DNA of 64,000 nt from Myxococcales bacterium (GTDB lineage Bacteria; Myxococcota_A; Bradymonadia; UBA7976; UBA1532). Shown here in pieces: positions 7,992 to 20,664 of this stretch. Each line of letters begins with the position of its first letter. The stretch's first letter is position 1. A model generated the notes under the pieces. The model saw only the letters and a program-made list of their open reading frames with translations, searched no databases and was not told the DNA's origin. Position numbers and translations under genes: made by a program. The stretch covers positions 124,001 to 188,000 of the forward strand of contig JACKDN010000008.1 of NCBI GenBank assembly GCA_020633465.1, read 5' to 3'.

Positions 7992-9581
7992 TCACGCCGC
8001 CGGCAGACGCAGCACCACGGCGCACCCGCCGCCGATCGCCGCGTCCACCTCGACCGTCCCGCCGGCCAGCTCGACGACGCGCCGCACGATGGTGAGGCCC
8101 AGCCCCACCTCGCCCTGCCGGCTGCCTCGGTAGAAGGGCGCGAACACCTTCTGGCGCTCGCCCTCTCCGATGCCCGGCCCGTCGTCCTCGAGCCGCACCG
8201 TCACCGTGCCGTCCTCGCGCGCCGCCGACAACCTCGCCGTGCCGCCCCCGTGGCGCGCGACGTTGTCGACGAGGGCCCAGGCCACCGCGCCCAGGTTCTC
8301 GCGATCCCCCCGCACGGGCGGCACCTCGCCCTCGACCGTCAGCGTCACCCGCGCCGCCGCCGCGGCGCGCAGCAGCGCGGCGAGGTCGACGGCCTCGGCC
8401 GTGCGCCGCATGCCGACGCGCGCCAGCCGCTCGAGGCCGTGCAGCATGTTGTCCATGCGATCGGCCGCGCGCACCACGGCGCGGGCGTCGGCGGCCGCCT
8501 CGCCGATCTCCCCGGCGGCGGCCGCGTCCGCCACCGCCTCGCCCAGGCCGCCGATGGTCACCAGCGGCGCGCGCAGATCGTGGGCCGCCGCGTACACCAG
8601 CCCCTCGAAGGCCCGGTGCAGCTCCTCGGCCAGCCGCCGCTGCGCGTGCACCGCCTCGACCGCCGCGGCCAGCGTCTCGCCCACCCGGTTCAGCTCGACC
8701 GCCGGTCCGGGGACGAACCGCGCCTCGCGCTCGCCGGCCCGCGCGCGCTCGGCGAAGTCGACCAGCCCCTCGACCGAGGGCACCACGGCGTGCCGCAGCG
8801 TCCACACCAGGCCCATGACCAGCAGCAGGCCCATGCACAGCAGCGCCAGGGTGCTGCGCACGAACGACGCCCGCAGGGCCCGCGCCGCGTCGTCGGGCAG
8901 GCGGACGACGGCCCGCAGCGCCTCCCCCTCGATGGGCAAGGGCAGCGCGAAGGCGTGCTCGCCCGGGGCCACGCCCGCGGCCTCCCCCAGCTCGATGCTG
9001 CGGCCGCCGACCGCCTGCCGCAGGGCGTCGGCCAGGCCCAGCGCCCGCCCGTCGACGAACAGCGCGCCGCGCACGTAGCCCAGCACCCGCCCGGTGTCGG
9101 GGCCGACGATCGGCTCGGACACCGCCAGCACCCGCCGGCCGTCCACCTCGACGGCGCGCCAGCTGCCCGGCGAGTCGAAGTGGCCCGCCAGGGCGCCCGC
9201 CAGCGTCGCCGCCTCGGCCTGCGACACCGACACCTGCACCCAGGGCTTGCCCCCGCGCGAGACGGCCACCAGCTCGAGCGGATCGGCGGTGCGCAGGACG
9301 GCGGCCCCGATGATGGCGCGGACGGCGGCGCGATCGTCCTGCTCGACGGCGGCGAGCAGCGCGGGCGATCCGCTCAGCTCGGCGACGTCGGCGGCCACGC
9401 CGCGCAGGCCGACCCCCAGCACCAGGTTCAGCACGCGCTCGGCCTGCGCGCGCGCGGTGACCTCCTCGCGCGCCAGAGCCTCGCTGCCGCTGCGCCACAC
9501 CCAGACGCCGGCCGCGGCCGCGGCCACCACCAGCGCGATGGGCACGTACAGCCCCAGCACCCGCGCGACGTGCAGCCTCAC
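7992..9581 (-). CDS. Membrane sensor histidine kinase partnered with LuxP (LuxQ role)
   Basis: A 529-residue sensor kinase. A transmembrane helix (about 9-28), a roughly 210-residue periplasmic domain and a second helix (243-262) are followed by a HAMP-like stretch. The dimerisation/phosphoacceptor helix carries AAAHDLRAPL (His334), and the ATPase domain has the N-box ALVDNVARHG (DN 439-440), G1 DDGPGIG (466-472) and G2 VGLGLTIVRR. It lacks the receiver domain that Vibrio LuxQ carries, so a separate response regulator is needed; none is seen here. Its GTG overlaps the stop of the LuxP-like gene (GTGA), so the receptor and kinase are translationally coupled. The LuxQ role is inferred from that pairing, not from sequence similarity in the periplasmic domain. 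Confidence 0.88.
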   Translation of the reverse strand: MRLHVARVLGLYVPIALVVAAAAAGVWVWRSGSEALAREEVTARAQAERVLNLVLGVGLRGVAADVAELSGSPALLAAVEQDDRAAVRAIIGAAVLRTADPLELVAVSRGGKPWVQVSVSQAEAATLAGALAGHFDSPGSWRAVEVDGRRVLAVSEPIVGPDTGRVLGYVRGALFVDGRALGLADALRQAVGGRSIELGEAAGVAPGEHAFALPLPIEGEALRAVVRLPDDAARALRASFVRSTLALLCMGLLLVMGLVWTLRHAVVPSVEGLVDFAERARAGEREARFVPGPAVELNRVGETLAAAVEAVHAQRRLAEELHRAFEGLVYAAAHDLRAPLVTIGGLGEAVADAAAAGEIGEAAADARAVVRAADRMDNMLHGLERLARVGMRRTAEAVDLAALLRAAAAARVTLTVEGEVPPVRGDRENLGAVAWALVDNVARHGGGTARLSAAREDGTVTVRLEDDGPGIGEGERQKVFAPFYRGSRQGEVGLGLTIVRRVVELAGGTVEVDAAIGGGCAVVLRLPAA

Positions 9582-10696
9582 TCGAGGCGCCCCGAGTAGC
9601 GGAAGGCGTGGCGCTCGAGGCGCTCGAGCTCGGCGGACGGCGTGTCCCGCGTCACCAGCACCTGCTCGCCGCGGTACACCGCCGGCACCTCGCCGGCGCG
9701 ACCGGCGATGTCGAGCGCGATGGCCTCGGCCATGGCCACCGAGGCGTCGTCGGTCATGCGCATCACGGTGACGGCCAGCTCACCGGCCCGCAGCGCCTTC
9801 AGCTCGGCCGAGCCGCCGCCCCAGCCGTTCACCAGCAGCGCCGGGCGGCGCCGGCCCGCCCCGGCGTCCGGCGGCCCGAGCAGCCCGCGCAGCCGGGCGG
9901 CGTCCAGCACCCCGAGCGCGATGTCGGTCGAGGCGGCGTAGACGAAGTCGACGCCGGGGTGGCGGTCGAACAGATCCCGCGCGGCGCGGCGGGCGATGGC
10001 GCGGTCGAAGCCGACGTAGTAGGCCTCGACCTGGTCCAGGCCCGGCGCGTGGCCGAGGCCTTCGCGGAAGCCGGCCACGCGCGCCGCCGACACGGCGCCG
10101 CGCGTGCCGTGGAAGACCGCGTAGCGCCCGGTGTCCCCGACCGTGGCGCGGAACCAGGCGCCGAGGCGCTTGCCGCCGGCGTGGTGATCGAAGCCGGCGT
10201 ACAGCAGGGGCGGATGCGGGGCCCAGGCCGGCACCGGGTGGGTGACGTTCTGCAGCAGCAGCTTCGGGCGACCGCGCGCGAGCACGCGCTCGGCGAGGGT
10301 GCGGTGGCGCGGGACGTCGAGGGTGAACACCAGGTAGTCGACGTGCTCGTCCAGGCCCGCCTCGAGGGCCTCGGCCTGCGCGGCCAGCTCGACGCCCGGG
10401 CGGGTGAAGTGGACCTCGGTGCGGGCCTCGACGCGCAGGGCGCGCAGGCGCGCCTCGAAGGCGCGGACGCTGCGCCGCCAGTAGTCGGAGGACTGGACGC
10501 CCGGGTAGACGACGACGACGCGCGCCGGCCGGGCCTGCGGCGCGCCGGTCGGCGTCGGCGTGGCGTGAACGCGGGCGTCGAAGTCGGTGCGCTGGGCGCC
10601 GGCGGGCAGGCTCAGACCGAGCACCGCCCCCACCACCAGCCCTGCGATCCATCGCCGCGCCACGCTCCACCTCGGCCGCCGCTGGCGACGCAGCAT
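9578..10696 (-). CDS. luxP: LuxP-like periplasmic autoinducer-2 receptor
   Basis: A 372-residue periplasmic binding protein that resembles Vibrio LuxP along its whole length. Recognisable blocks: VVYPGVQSSDYW, YLVFTLDVPRHR, LLLQNVTHPV, YAGFDH, VDFVYAASTDIALG, NGWGGGSAEL, TVMRMTDD, RHAFRYSG. The residues I recall contacting the AI-2 borate diester in V. harveyi LuxP (Gln77, Ser79, Trp82, Asn159, Arg215, Thr266, Trp289, Arg310) appear here as Gln68, Ser70, Trp73, Asn150, Arg206, Thr257, Trp292 and Arg313. The offset is constant at -9 until one loop insertion and then +3. The signal peptide ends near residue 34 (PAGA). The start is the ATG at 10694-10696; a GTG 11 codons in has a better RBS (GGTGGAG). 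It overlaps the sensor kinase gene. Confidence 0.9.
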   Translation of the reverse strand: MLRRQRRPRWSVARRWIAGLVVGAVLGLSLPAGAQRTDFDARVHATPTPTGAPQARPARVVVVYPGVQSSDYWRRSVRAFEARLRALRVEARTEVHFTRPGVELAAQAEALEAGLDEHVDYLVFTLDVPRHRTLAERVLARGRPKLLLQNVTHPVPAWAPHPPLLYAGFDHHAGGKRLGAWFRATVGDTGRYAVFHGTRGAVSAARVAGFREGLGHAPGLDQVEAYYVGFDRAIARRAARDLFDRHPGVDFVYAASTDIALGVLDAARLRGLLGPPDAGAGRRRPALLVNGWGGGSAELKALRAGELAVTVMRMTDDASVAMAEAIALDIAGRAGEVPAVYRGEQVLVTRDTPSAELERLERHAFRYSGRLE

Positions 10697-10731
10697 ACTC
10701 CAATTCGGGGTCGCCGCGATGGCCCCGACCG

Positions 10732-13032
<2,301 letters not shown>

Positions 13033-13172
13033 CGCTGCTCCGGCGTTGGGGTGCGCAGCTCGGGTTGAGGTCGGTCCGGCCGCGTCGCTACCCTGCGCGG
13101 TCTCGACCAACGGACGCCGCACGCATCGTGAGGGTTTCGGCGCGCGATGCAAGTGGCGCGGGAGAGGTTGCG

Positions 13173-14192
13173 GTGAAACGCACGGTTCTGCTGCTGGCGA
13201 TCTGGGCCCTGGGCGCCGTCGCCTGCGACGAGGCCGACGAGGCCGGGGCGCCCGCCGGCGCGGCCTGGCTGGACGACGTCGAGCAGCCGCTGCCGCAGTG
13301 GCTGAGCGACACGGGGCTGTTCGCCGACGTGCGCACGTTCACGCCGGCCGAGGGCGTCGCGCCCTACTACCCGCCCTACCCGCTGTGGAGCAGCGGCGCC
13401 GACAAGGCCCGCCTCTTGGCGCTGCCGCCGGGCACGGCGATCGGCGTCGGCGAGGACGGCGGGTTCGTGTTCCCGGTGGGCGCGGTGCTGGCCAAGACCT
13501 TCACGCTCGAGGGCATCGAGGGGCGCCGCGGCGAAGAGGTCGCCGTCGAGACGCGGCTGCTGATCAAGCGCGCCGCGGGCTGGACCTTCGCGGTGTATCA
13601 CTGGAACCGCGAGAACACCGAGGCCCAGCTGATCGCCGGCGAGCGCTGGCCCGAGCGCCGCCTCGAGCTCGAGGACGCCACCGGCACCGGCCGCACCGAC
13701 CCCTACACCGTGCCCGGCGAGCTGGACTGCCGCGCCTGCCACGACACGCACCGGCAGGCCGAGCCGGTCATCGGCGTCGATCCGCTGAACTTCGATCCCG
13801 ACCTCGCGCCGCTGTTCGAGGTGGCGCCCGCGCCGGTCGAGCTGCCCGCCGCGAGCCCCGAAGAGGCCGCGGCGATGGGCTATCTGCTGGGCAACTGCGT
13901 GCACTGCCACCACGGGCGCGAGAAGGGCGACAACGCGGCGTTCAGCCTGATGCCGGCCGCGCTGCGCGCCAACACGGTGAACCAGCCGACGGCCAGCAGC
14001 GCGTCGGGCGACGGCATCCGCGTGGTGCCGGGCGATCCCGAGGGCAGCGCGATCTACGAGGCGGTGGTGCGGGCGCGCGACCCCGGCTACCCCGGCGACT
14101 TCAAGCCGATGCCGCCGGTCGGTATCGACCGCGTCGATCCCGACGCCGCGGCGGTGCTGGGCGCGTGGATCCTCAGCCTGGAGGACGAGTGA
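13173..14192 (+). CDS. Diheme c-type cytochrome lipoprotein (SO2930-like)
   Basis: A 339-residue lipoprotein: signal helix LLLAIWALGAVAC with the lipobox Cys, then a globular domain beginning LPQWLSDTGLFAD and PYYPPYPLWSSGADK. There are two heme-attachment motifs, CRACH (near residue 190) and CVHCH (near 246). The overall plan matches the SO2930 family of diheme cytochromes. It would be anchored facing the periplasm and accept electrons. The start is the GTG at 13173, 5 bases after GGGAGAGG. The next gene, a PQQ-type dehydrogenase, starts on the last base of its stop codon, which suggests electron transfer between the two products. Confidence 0.85.
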   Translation: MKRTVLLLAIWALGAVACDEADEAGAPAGAAWLDDVEQPLPQWLSDTGLFADVRTFTPAEGVAPYYPPYPLWSSGADKARLLALPPGTAIGVGEDGGFVFPVGAVLAKTFTLEGIEGRRGEEVAVETRLLIKRAAGWTFAVYHWNRENTEAQLIAGERWPERRLELEDATGTGRTDPYTVPGELDCRACHDTHRQAEPVIGVDPLNFDPDLAPLFEVAPAPVELPAASPEEAAAMGYLLGNCVHCHHGREKGDNAAFSLMPAALRANTVNQPTASSASGDGIRVVPGDPEGSAIYEAVVRARDPGYPGDFKPMPPVGIDRVDPDAAAVLGAWILSLEDE

Positions 14193-15550
14193 TGCGGCGA
14201 TGGGTGGCCCTGGCGTTGGCCCTCGGCCTGGCCGGCTGCGACGACGGCGGCGCGGGCGATCCCGGCTTCGATCCGACGGGCGACTTCCAGCCCATCGGCC
14301 TGCCGCCGCCGGACGCGGCGCCCCGCGTGGACGCCGCGCCGCCCCCGCGCGACGCGGCGCCGCCCGATCCCGACGACGGCGTGCCGCCGCCCGACGCGGG
14401 CCTCGAGCCGCGCCCGCCGCCGCGCCCGCTGAGCCTGCGCTTCGTGCCCCTCGAGCAGGACTCGGGCGCCCTGCGCATCACCGACCTCGCCTTCCTGCCC
14501 GGCGGCGACGAGCTGCTCGTGACCGACAAGGACGGCGAGCTGGTGCACCTGCGGATGGACGGCGATCGCCTGGTGCGTCTGGGCGGGTTCACGCTGGACG
14601 ACACGTGGTTCGACAGCGACGCGGGCCTCATCTCGGTGGCCGTCGACCCGCGCTTCGCCCAGAACCGCTTCATCTACCTCGGCGTCAGCACCACGCAGCA
14701 GAGCAACGAGATCCGCCGCTACACCTTCGACCCCGACGACTACGCGGCGACGCTGGCCAGCGAGGTGCTGGTCATCGAGGTCACCGGCGAGCGCGCGCCG
14801 CGGTCGTGGCACAACGTGGGCAGCATCGGCTTCACCCGCGAGGGGCACCTGTGGGCGCTGTTCGGCGACAAGGTGCTCGACCAGGTCGCGCAGGATCCCC
14901 ACTCGCCCCTCGGCGCGGTGCTGCGCATCAGCCCCGACCACGACGCCGACGGCGGCTTCGACGTGCCCGCCGACAACCCCTACGCCGACGGCACCGGCCA
15001 CCCGGCCGTGTGGGCCAAGGGCATGCGCTCGCCGTGGAAGGGCTTCTACGACCGCCACGACGGCCACATCTGGTTCGGCGACGTGGGGCTCGACACCTTC
15101 GAAGAGGTCAACCGGGTCAGCGCGCCCGGCCAGAACTTCGGCTGGCCCGACATCGAGGGGCCCTGCGACGACTGCGGCGACACCGAGGCGCCGTGGCTGG
15201 CTTACGGGCGTGGCAACAGCCACCCCTTCGTGCTGGACGATCCGCGCGCCACCACCAGCCGCCTGCGGTCGGTCTGGGTGGGCGGCCGGCCGTACCGCGA
15301 GGACGGCGATCCCGACCCCTACGCCGGCCGCTGGGACGACGTGATCGTCTTCGGCGACGCCTTCTCGGGCTTCGTGCGCGCGACGCCGGTGGACGGCGGC
15401 GGCGAGAGCTACCCGGTTGGCCACCTGCACTTCGCCACCGCGATGACCCAGGGGCCCGACGGTTACATGTACGCCGCCGCGCTGGGCACCTGGCCGGTGG
15501 ACGCGCCGACGACGCCCAGCCCCATCTACCGGGTCGAGCTGGCCGACTGA
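14192..15550 (+). CDS. PQQ-dependent sugar dehydrogenase-like lipoprotein
   Basis: A 452-residue lipoprotein with signal MRRWVALALALGLAGC and a Pro/Asp/Ala-rich linker (about 20-85), then a six-bladed GSDH-type beta-propeller. Family signatures are DAGLISVAVDPRF, NRFIYLGVS, WHNVGSIGF...GHLWALFGD, KGMRSPWKGFYD and FGDVGLDTFEEVNRV with GQNFGWPDIEG. Such enzymes oxidise sugar aldoses or related alcohols in the periplasm with PQQ. It starts at the ATG overlapping the cytochrome stop (TGATG), with GAGGA 7 bases upstream, so electrons probably pass to that diheme protein. The true substrate cannot be read from sequence. Its 3' end overlaps the convergent amidase gene by 25 bases. Confidence 0.88.
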   Translation: MRRWVALALALGLAGCDDGGAGDPGFDPTGDFQPIGLPPPDAAPRVDAAPPPRDAAPPDPDDGVPPPDAGLEPRPPPRPLSLRFVPLEQDSGALRITDLAFLPGGDELLVTDKDGELVHLRMDGDRLVRLGGFTLDDTWFDSDAGLISVAVDPRFAQNRFIYLGVSTTQQSNEIRRYTFDPDDYAATLASEVLVIEVTGERAPRSWHNVGSIGFTREGHLWALFGDKVLDQVAQDPHSPLGAVLRISPDHDADGGFDVPADNPYADGTGHPAVWAKGMRSPWKGFYDRHDGHIWFGDVGLDTFEEVNRVSAPGQNFGWPDIEGPCDDCGDTEAPWLAYGRGNSHPFVLDDPRATTSRLRSVWVGGRPYREDGDPDPYAGRWDDVIVFGDAFSGFVRATPVDGGGESYPVGHLHFATAMTQGPDGYMYAAALGTWPVDAPTTPSPIYRVELAD

Positions 15551-16071
15551 GCCGCGAAGCGGGCGGCGAACGTCGGCAGATCCATCACCTCGCCCTCGAA
15601 GTCCGCCTCGACGTCCACGAAGCGCATCAGGTTGGTGCCGCGCCCCGGCGCGGGCCACGGCGGCGGGGGCGCCAGCCAGCCGCCGTCCGGGGCGCGCATG
15701 TGGCTGCGATCACTCGAGAAAACGTCGCGGAAACGATCCGCGTCGATCACGCGTAGCGTGGGCTCCAGGTGCCCCGGCACCCGCCCGGTCAGCGGGAAGC
15801 TGGCCCGCAGCCAGGTCGCCACCGGCGCCGGCCGCCCGCCCACGAAGTCGAGGTCGTGCACCTGCCAGCCCGCGTCCTCCACCAGCAGCACGACGTGATA
15901 GTCCCAGACGACGTAGCCCACCTCGCCGGCCGCGCGCTGCCCGAACATCAGCACCTGGCGCGCCGGGTTCGAGACGAAGACCACGCGGCGCGGCGCCGCG
16001 GCCAGCGCCGGATCGGCGGCGAGGTGCCAGACGTTCTCTTCGCAGTAGTAGGGCTGGTAGGGCGCGCTCAC
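15526..16071 (-). CDS. Protein N-terminal glutamine amidohydrolase (NTAQ1 family, WDYHV motif)
   Basis: A 181-residue protein with all hallmarks of the Nt-Gln amidase fold: YYCEENVWHL with the nucleophile Cys10, VVWDYHVVLLVED with His59, and VHDLDF with Asp75. The His-to-Asp spacing of 16 equals that of human NTAQ1 (Cys28, His81, Asp97, recalled from the literature). PGRGTNLMRFVDV near the C-terminus is also family-like. The enzyme converts N-terminal glutamine of proteins to glutamate, the first step of a eukaryotic N-degron branch. The start is a GTG with a poor RBS. It converges with, and overlaps by 25 bases, the sugar dehydrogenase gene, and appears monocistronic. Confidence 0.88.
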   Translation of the reverse strand: MSAPYQPYYCEENVWHLAADPALAAAPRRVVFVSNPARQVLMFGQRAAGEVGYVVWDYHVVLLVEDAGWQVHDLDFVGGRPAPVATWLRASFPLTGRVPGHLEPTLRVIDADRFRDVFSSDRSHMRAPDGGWLAPPPPWPAPGRGTNLMRFVDVEADFEGEVMDLPTFAARFAAQSASSTR

Positions 16072-16123
16072 CGGCGCAGGTTAGCGCGAATCGGTGCGCG
16101 TCTTCTCACGAGCCGTTGGTGAT

Positions 16124-16177
16124 GGCTCGGACCGGCTGTCAGCGGTCAGCGGTCAGCGGTCAGCCGGACCCCGAGCC
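16124..16177. repeat. Hairpin with three TCAGCGG repeats in its loop
   Basis: Arms GGCTCGG (16124-16130) and CCGGCTG (16132-16138) pair with CAGCCGG (16161-16167) and CCGAGCC (16171-16177). The loop 16139-16160 is three exact copies of TCAGCGG plus one T. A second hairpin follows, GCGCGGC (16197-16203) with GCCGCGC (16210-16216). Together they fill the gap between the MFS gene and the amidase gene, both transcribed leftwards. Neither has a T-tract, so they may attenuate or stabilise RNA rather than terminate. Confidence 0.5.
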
Positions 16178-16319
16178 ATGTGCCGGGTGCGGGACCGCGC
16201 GGCAAGCTCGCCGCGCCGAGCGCCCGTGCAGAAGACACGACCGCCGCGGCGAACCCGGACGCCGAACACTGATCGCCCGAGCCGACTGATGGGCTGTGCG
16301 TCGAAGCGGCGCGGACGGA

Positions 16320-17450
16320 TCAGCGCGGCGCGCGGGCCAGGCGACGACGCACGGTCGGCCCGGCCATGCGGGCCGCGCCGGCGCCGCCCACGGCGAGCGC
16401 GACGGCCAGCGCATGGACGAACAGCCCGCGCGGCCCGAGCGCGTCGATCAGCGCGCCCGCCGCCAGGGGCCCGACCACCGAGCCCGCCGCGCACGCCAGC
16501 AGCATCGCGCGGCCCGCGGTCAGCCGCTCGTGCGTGGCCACCTGGTCGTTGAGGTGGGCCATCGCCACCGGGTAGATGGGCCCAGCCAGGCCGCCGAACG
16601 CGAAGACGGCGATCAGCGCGACGGCCGGCGCCGGGTACAGCGCGGCCAGCAGACACACCGGCACCAGCGCGCCGCCCAGCGCGGCCAGCACCACGGGGCG
16701 CCCCCGCCGGTCCGACTGCCGACCCGCCACGTGCTGCAGGGCGACCCCGCCCAGGATGGCCGCGGCCATCAGCAGGCCGGGCGCGACGCCTGCCGCCTGC
16801 GCGTACAACGGCCCCAGGCCGTAGAGCGCGCCGAACAGCAGGCCCGACGCGACCCCCGCCACCACGGCCAGCGGCGCGCGGCCGGCGACCGAGGTGCCCG
16901 CGGGCGCGTCCACCGGCCGCATCGGCGGCGGCGCCAGGCCGCGCACGCCGACGGCCGCGACCACCCCGCCCGCGACGACCACGCACAGCGCGGCCAGCCC
17001 CTCGGCGGGCAGCCCGAGCAGCGCCAGCGGGCCCGCCGCCAGCGCCGCGTAGAAGACGGTCATGTAGGTGCCCAGCACCTCGCCGCGCCGCTCGACCGGC
17101 GTGGCCTCGCTGATCCACGTCTCGACCGCCAGCAGCAACCAGCCGAAGGCCAGCCCGTCGACGCCCCGCAGCACGACCCACGCCGACGGCCACGGCAGCA
17201 GCCCGATGCCCGCCGCGCTGATCGCCACGCCCAGCGCGCCCAGCGCGAAGGTCCGCGGGTGCCCCAGCCGCCGCGGAACCCGCGCCAGCGGCCCGGCCCC
17301 CAGCACGTAGCCGACGAAGTACGCCGACGTCAGCAGGCCCACCTGCGCCGGCGTCCCGCCAGCGGCGTCCATGCGCACGCCCACCAGGGTGTGCAGCATG
17401 CCCTGCCCCATCGTCACGGCGGCCAACGCCGCCCAGAACCGCGCCCTCAT
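16320..17450 (-). CDS. MFS transporter (YcaD-like)
   Basis: A 376-residue protein with about 12 predicted transmembrane helices. The N-terminal half shows GLLTSAYFVGYVLGAGPLARVPRRLGHPRTFALGA, the MFS loop 2-3 signature region, and DGLAFGWLLLAVETWISEATPVERRGEVLG, typical of the YcaD/CMP group. The second half has VAGRQSDRRGRPVVL and AFGGLAGPIYPVAMAHLND. It is an inner-membrane secondary transporter; substrate and direction are unknown. The ATG has a good RBS (GGAGG, 5-base spacer). It stands alone, with about 160 bases of gene-free DNA on its upstream side. Confidence 0.88.
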   Translation of the reverse strand: MRARFWAALAAVTMGQGMLHTLVGVRMDAAGGTPAQVGLLTSAYFVGYVLGAGPLARVPRRLGHPRTFALGALGVAISAAGIGLLPWPSAWVVLRGVDGLAFGWLLLAVETWISEATPVERRGEVLGTYMTVFYAALAAGPLALLGLPAEGLAALCVVVAGGVVAAVGVRGLAPPPMRPVDAPAGTSVAGRAPLAVVAGVASGLLFGALYGLGPLYAQAAGVAPGLLMAAAILGGVALQHVAGRQSDRRGRPVVLAALGGALVPVCLLAALYPAPAVALIAVFAFGGLAGPIYPVAMAHLNDQVATHERLTAGRAMLLACAAGSVVGPLAAGALIDALGPRGLFVHALAVALAVGGAGAARMAGPTVRRRLARAPR

Positions 17451-17614
17451 CGAGGCCTCCAGCCGTGAAGCGGCGCGCCCCTTAGCACGATGTGGGCCAG
17501 CGCTCGTGACACGGAGTGTCGCGACGGCGCGCGGGTGGATCGGCGGCGGCTGGGGCGGGTCGGGTCAGGGGGGCTGGGCGGCGGTGAGGCGCGGCGCCTC
17601 AGGGGCCGGAGCGC

Positions 17615-17854
17615 CTACTCCAACAGCTCGATGGACGGCTTCTCGCCCGGCGGGGGCGGCTTGGGCGGGGTGGCGGGGCGGCCGACCTCGAAGGGGCGGG
17701 CGCCGCCGCCTTCGTCGAGCAGCTCGAGCTTCACCGTGGGGCGGGCTGGGCGCGCGGGCGGAGCGCCGGCGTCGGGCGCGGGGCGCGCGGCGACCGGCTG
17801 GGTGGGCGCCACCTGGGGGGCGTGGGCGCGGGGGCTCGACGGCGCGCTTCGGGG
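17615..17854 (-). other. In-frame coding-like tail beyond the kinase stop codon
   Basis: Directly after the TGA of the kinase gene (17855-17857) the same reading frame stays open for 79 more codons, ending at the TAG of 17615-17617. The tail is Pro/Ala-rich like the kinase's own C-terminus, then becomes more structured (KLELLDEG, PSIELLE at the end). It may be the original C-terminus separated by a nonsense mutation, or chance. A GTG at 17812 could start a 65-residue protein, but it lacks an RBS. Confidence 0.3.
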
Positions 17855-19179
<1,325 letters not shown>

Positions 19180-19183
<4 letters not shown>

Positions 19184-20664
19184 TTCGCGCTGCCGGCCGG
19201 CGCCATGTACTCGCCGTCCGCGGTGTACAGCGTGCCCAGGGTGTCCACGCGGCCCGTCTCGACGTTGAAGCGCCAGGCCTCGATGTCGCCCGTGGCCTCG
19301 CCCTCGGGCCCGAAGTCGAGCGGCCCGGACGCCCCGACGAAGTCGATCGTGGCCTCGGCGTCGCCCTGCAGGATCGACACGCCGCGGTTCCACCGATCGG
19401 CGCCCGCCTCGATGGCCTCGCCCGCCGACACGCGGCCCAGCTGCCGCGCGATGGCCGCGCCGGTCACCGCGTCGCCGCTGGGGATGCCCGCCACCGCGTA
19501 GCCCAGCACGTACATGGCGTCGTAGGCCTGCGCGTTGAAGACGCCCGGCACCTTCTGCCACTTGTTGCGGTAGCGCAGGCTGAACTGCTCGAACAGCGCG
19601 CCCGAAGGCGAAGCTGGTGCCGTGCCCAGCACGCGCGCGAGCAGCATCGGGTGCTCGACCATGGCCAGCAGCGCCGGATCGCGCGTGCCGTCGGTCAGGA
19701 TGAAGTCGTTCAGCCCCGCGTCGCCGGCCAGGCTGAGGAACTGGATGCCGTCCTCGACGAACGCGATCAGCACCACCACGTCGGGCTCGAAGTCCTGCAG
19801 GTCGAACAGGATGCGCGACATGCCCTGCACGTCGTCCTCGCCGTAGCTGCGCGAGTAGTAGACCGCCTCGCCGCAGCGGTCGGCGGCGCACAGGTCGCGC
19901 TGGATGGCGTCGCGCAGGCCGTTGCCGTAGGTGTCGTCGCGGTTGACCACCGCCACCTTCTCGAAGTCGCCGGCCAGCAGGTGCGCGGCGATGGCCGCCC
20001 CCTGGATGGCGTCGCTGGGCGCCGTGCGCCACACCAGGCCGTCGTCGGGCAGGTCGGTGATGGCCGGCGAGGTGGACGACGGGCTGACCAGCACGACGCC
20101 GTTGGGGATGGCCACCTGGTTGGCGACGGCCAGGGTGGCCGAGCTGGCCGCCGGGCCGATGATGGCCGGCACCTTGGCCGTCTCGACCATGAAGCGCGCC
20201 ATGGCGGTGGCCGCCTCGACGCTGGTGGCCGTGTCGCAGCTCAGCAGCGCGAACCGCCGGCCGGCCGCGCCGCCGCTCTGGTTGATCTCGTCCAGCGCAA
20301 GGAAGGCCGCGTCGCGGATGGGCGGCCCCACCTCGCCCAGCGCCCCCGTCGAGGGCATCAGCAGGCCCAGCAGCACCACGTCGTCGTCGAAGGCGTCCTC
20401 CGGCGCGACCCCGCGCAGGCTGTCGCAGGTCTCGGGCAGCACCAGCACGCCCGGCGGCGCGGCGTCGACCCCCGCGTCCCCCGGCGCCCCGCCCATGCCG
20501 CCGCCCAGGTCTTCGCGCGCCTCGCCGGCCACGCACAGGCCTTGCACGCAGGCCAACCCGGCGCCGCACTCGCCGGCGCCGCTGCACTCGTCGCCGAAGT
20601 CGGTCAGCAGCGAGCAGCCGGCCAGCGCCGCCGCCAGCAAGCCCAGCAGGAGCGGACGCGCCAT
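19180..20664 (-). CDS. Branched-chain-amino-acid-type binding protein lipoprotein (no permease nearby)
   Basis: A 494-residue lipoprotein (MARPLLLGLLAAALAGC). After the lipobox comes a small Cys-rich module (CSGAGECGAGLACVQGLC, residues 29-46) and a Gly/Ala linker. A periplasmic-binding domain of the LivJ/Peripla_BP_6 type follows (about 85-480): VVLLGLLMPSTGALGEVG, DEINQSGG, VPAIIGPAASSATLAVA, VSPSSTSPAIT, VWRTAPSDAIQGAA and YGNGLRDAI. No permease or ATPase gene is near, so transport is unlikely and a receptor role fits better. It overlaps the kinase gene downstream and shares one base with the TPR gene's stop upstream (TGATG). Confidence 0.85.

Noticed and set aside
13033..13152. Forty-codon N-terminal extension of the YdeP-like protein
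   Set aside because: It lacks an RBS and homology-like sequence. The ATG at 13032 has GGAG at ideal spacing and gives the family length.
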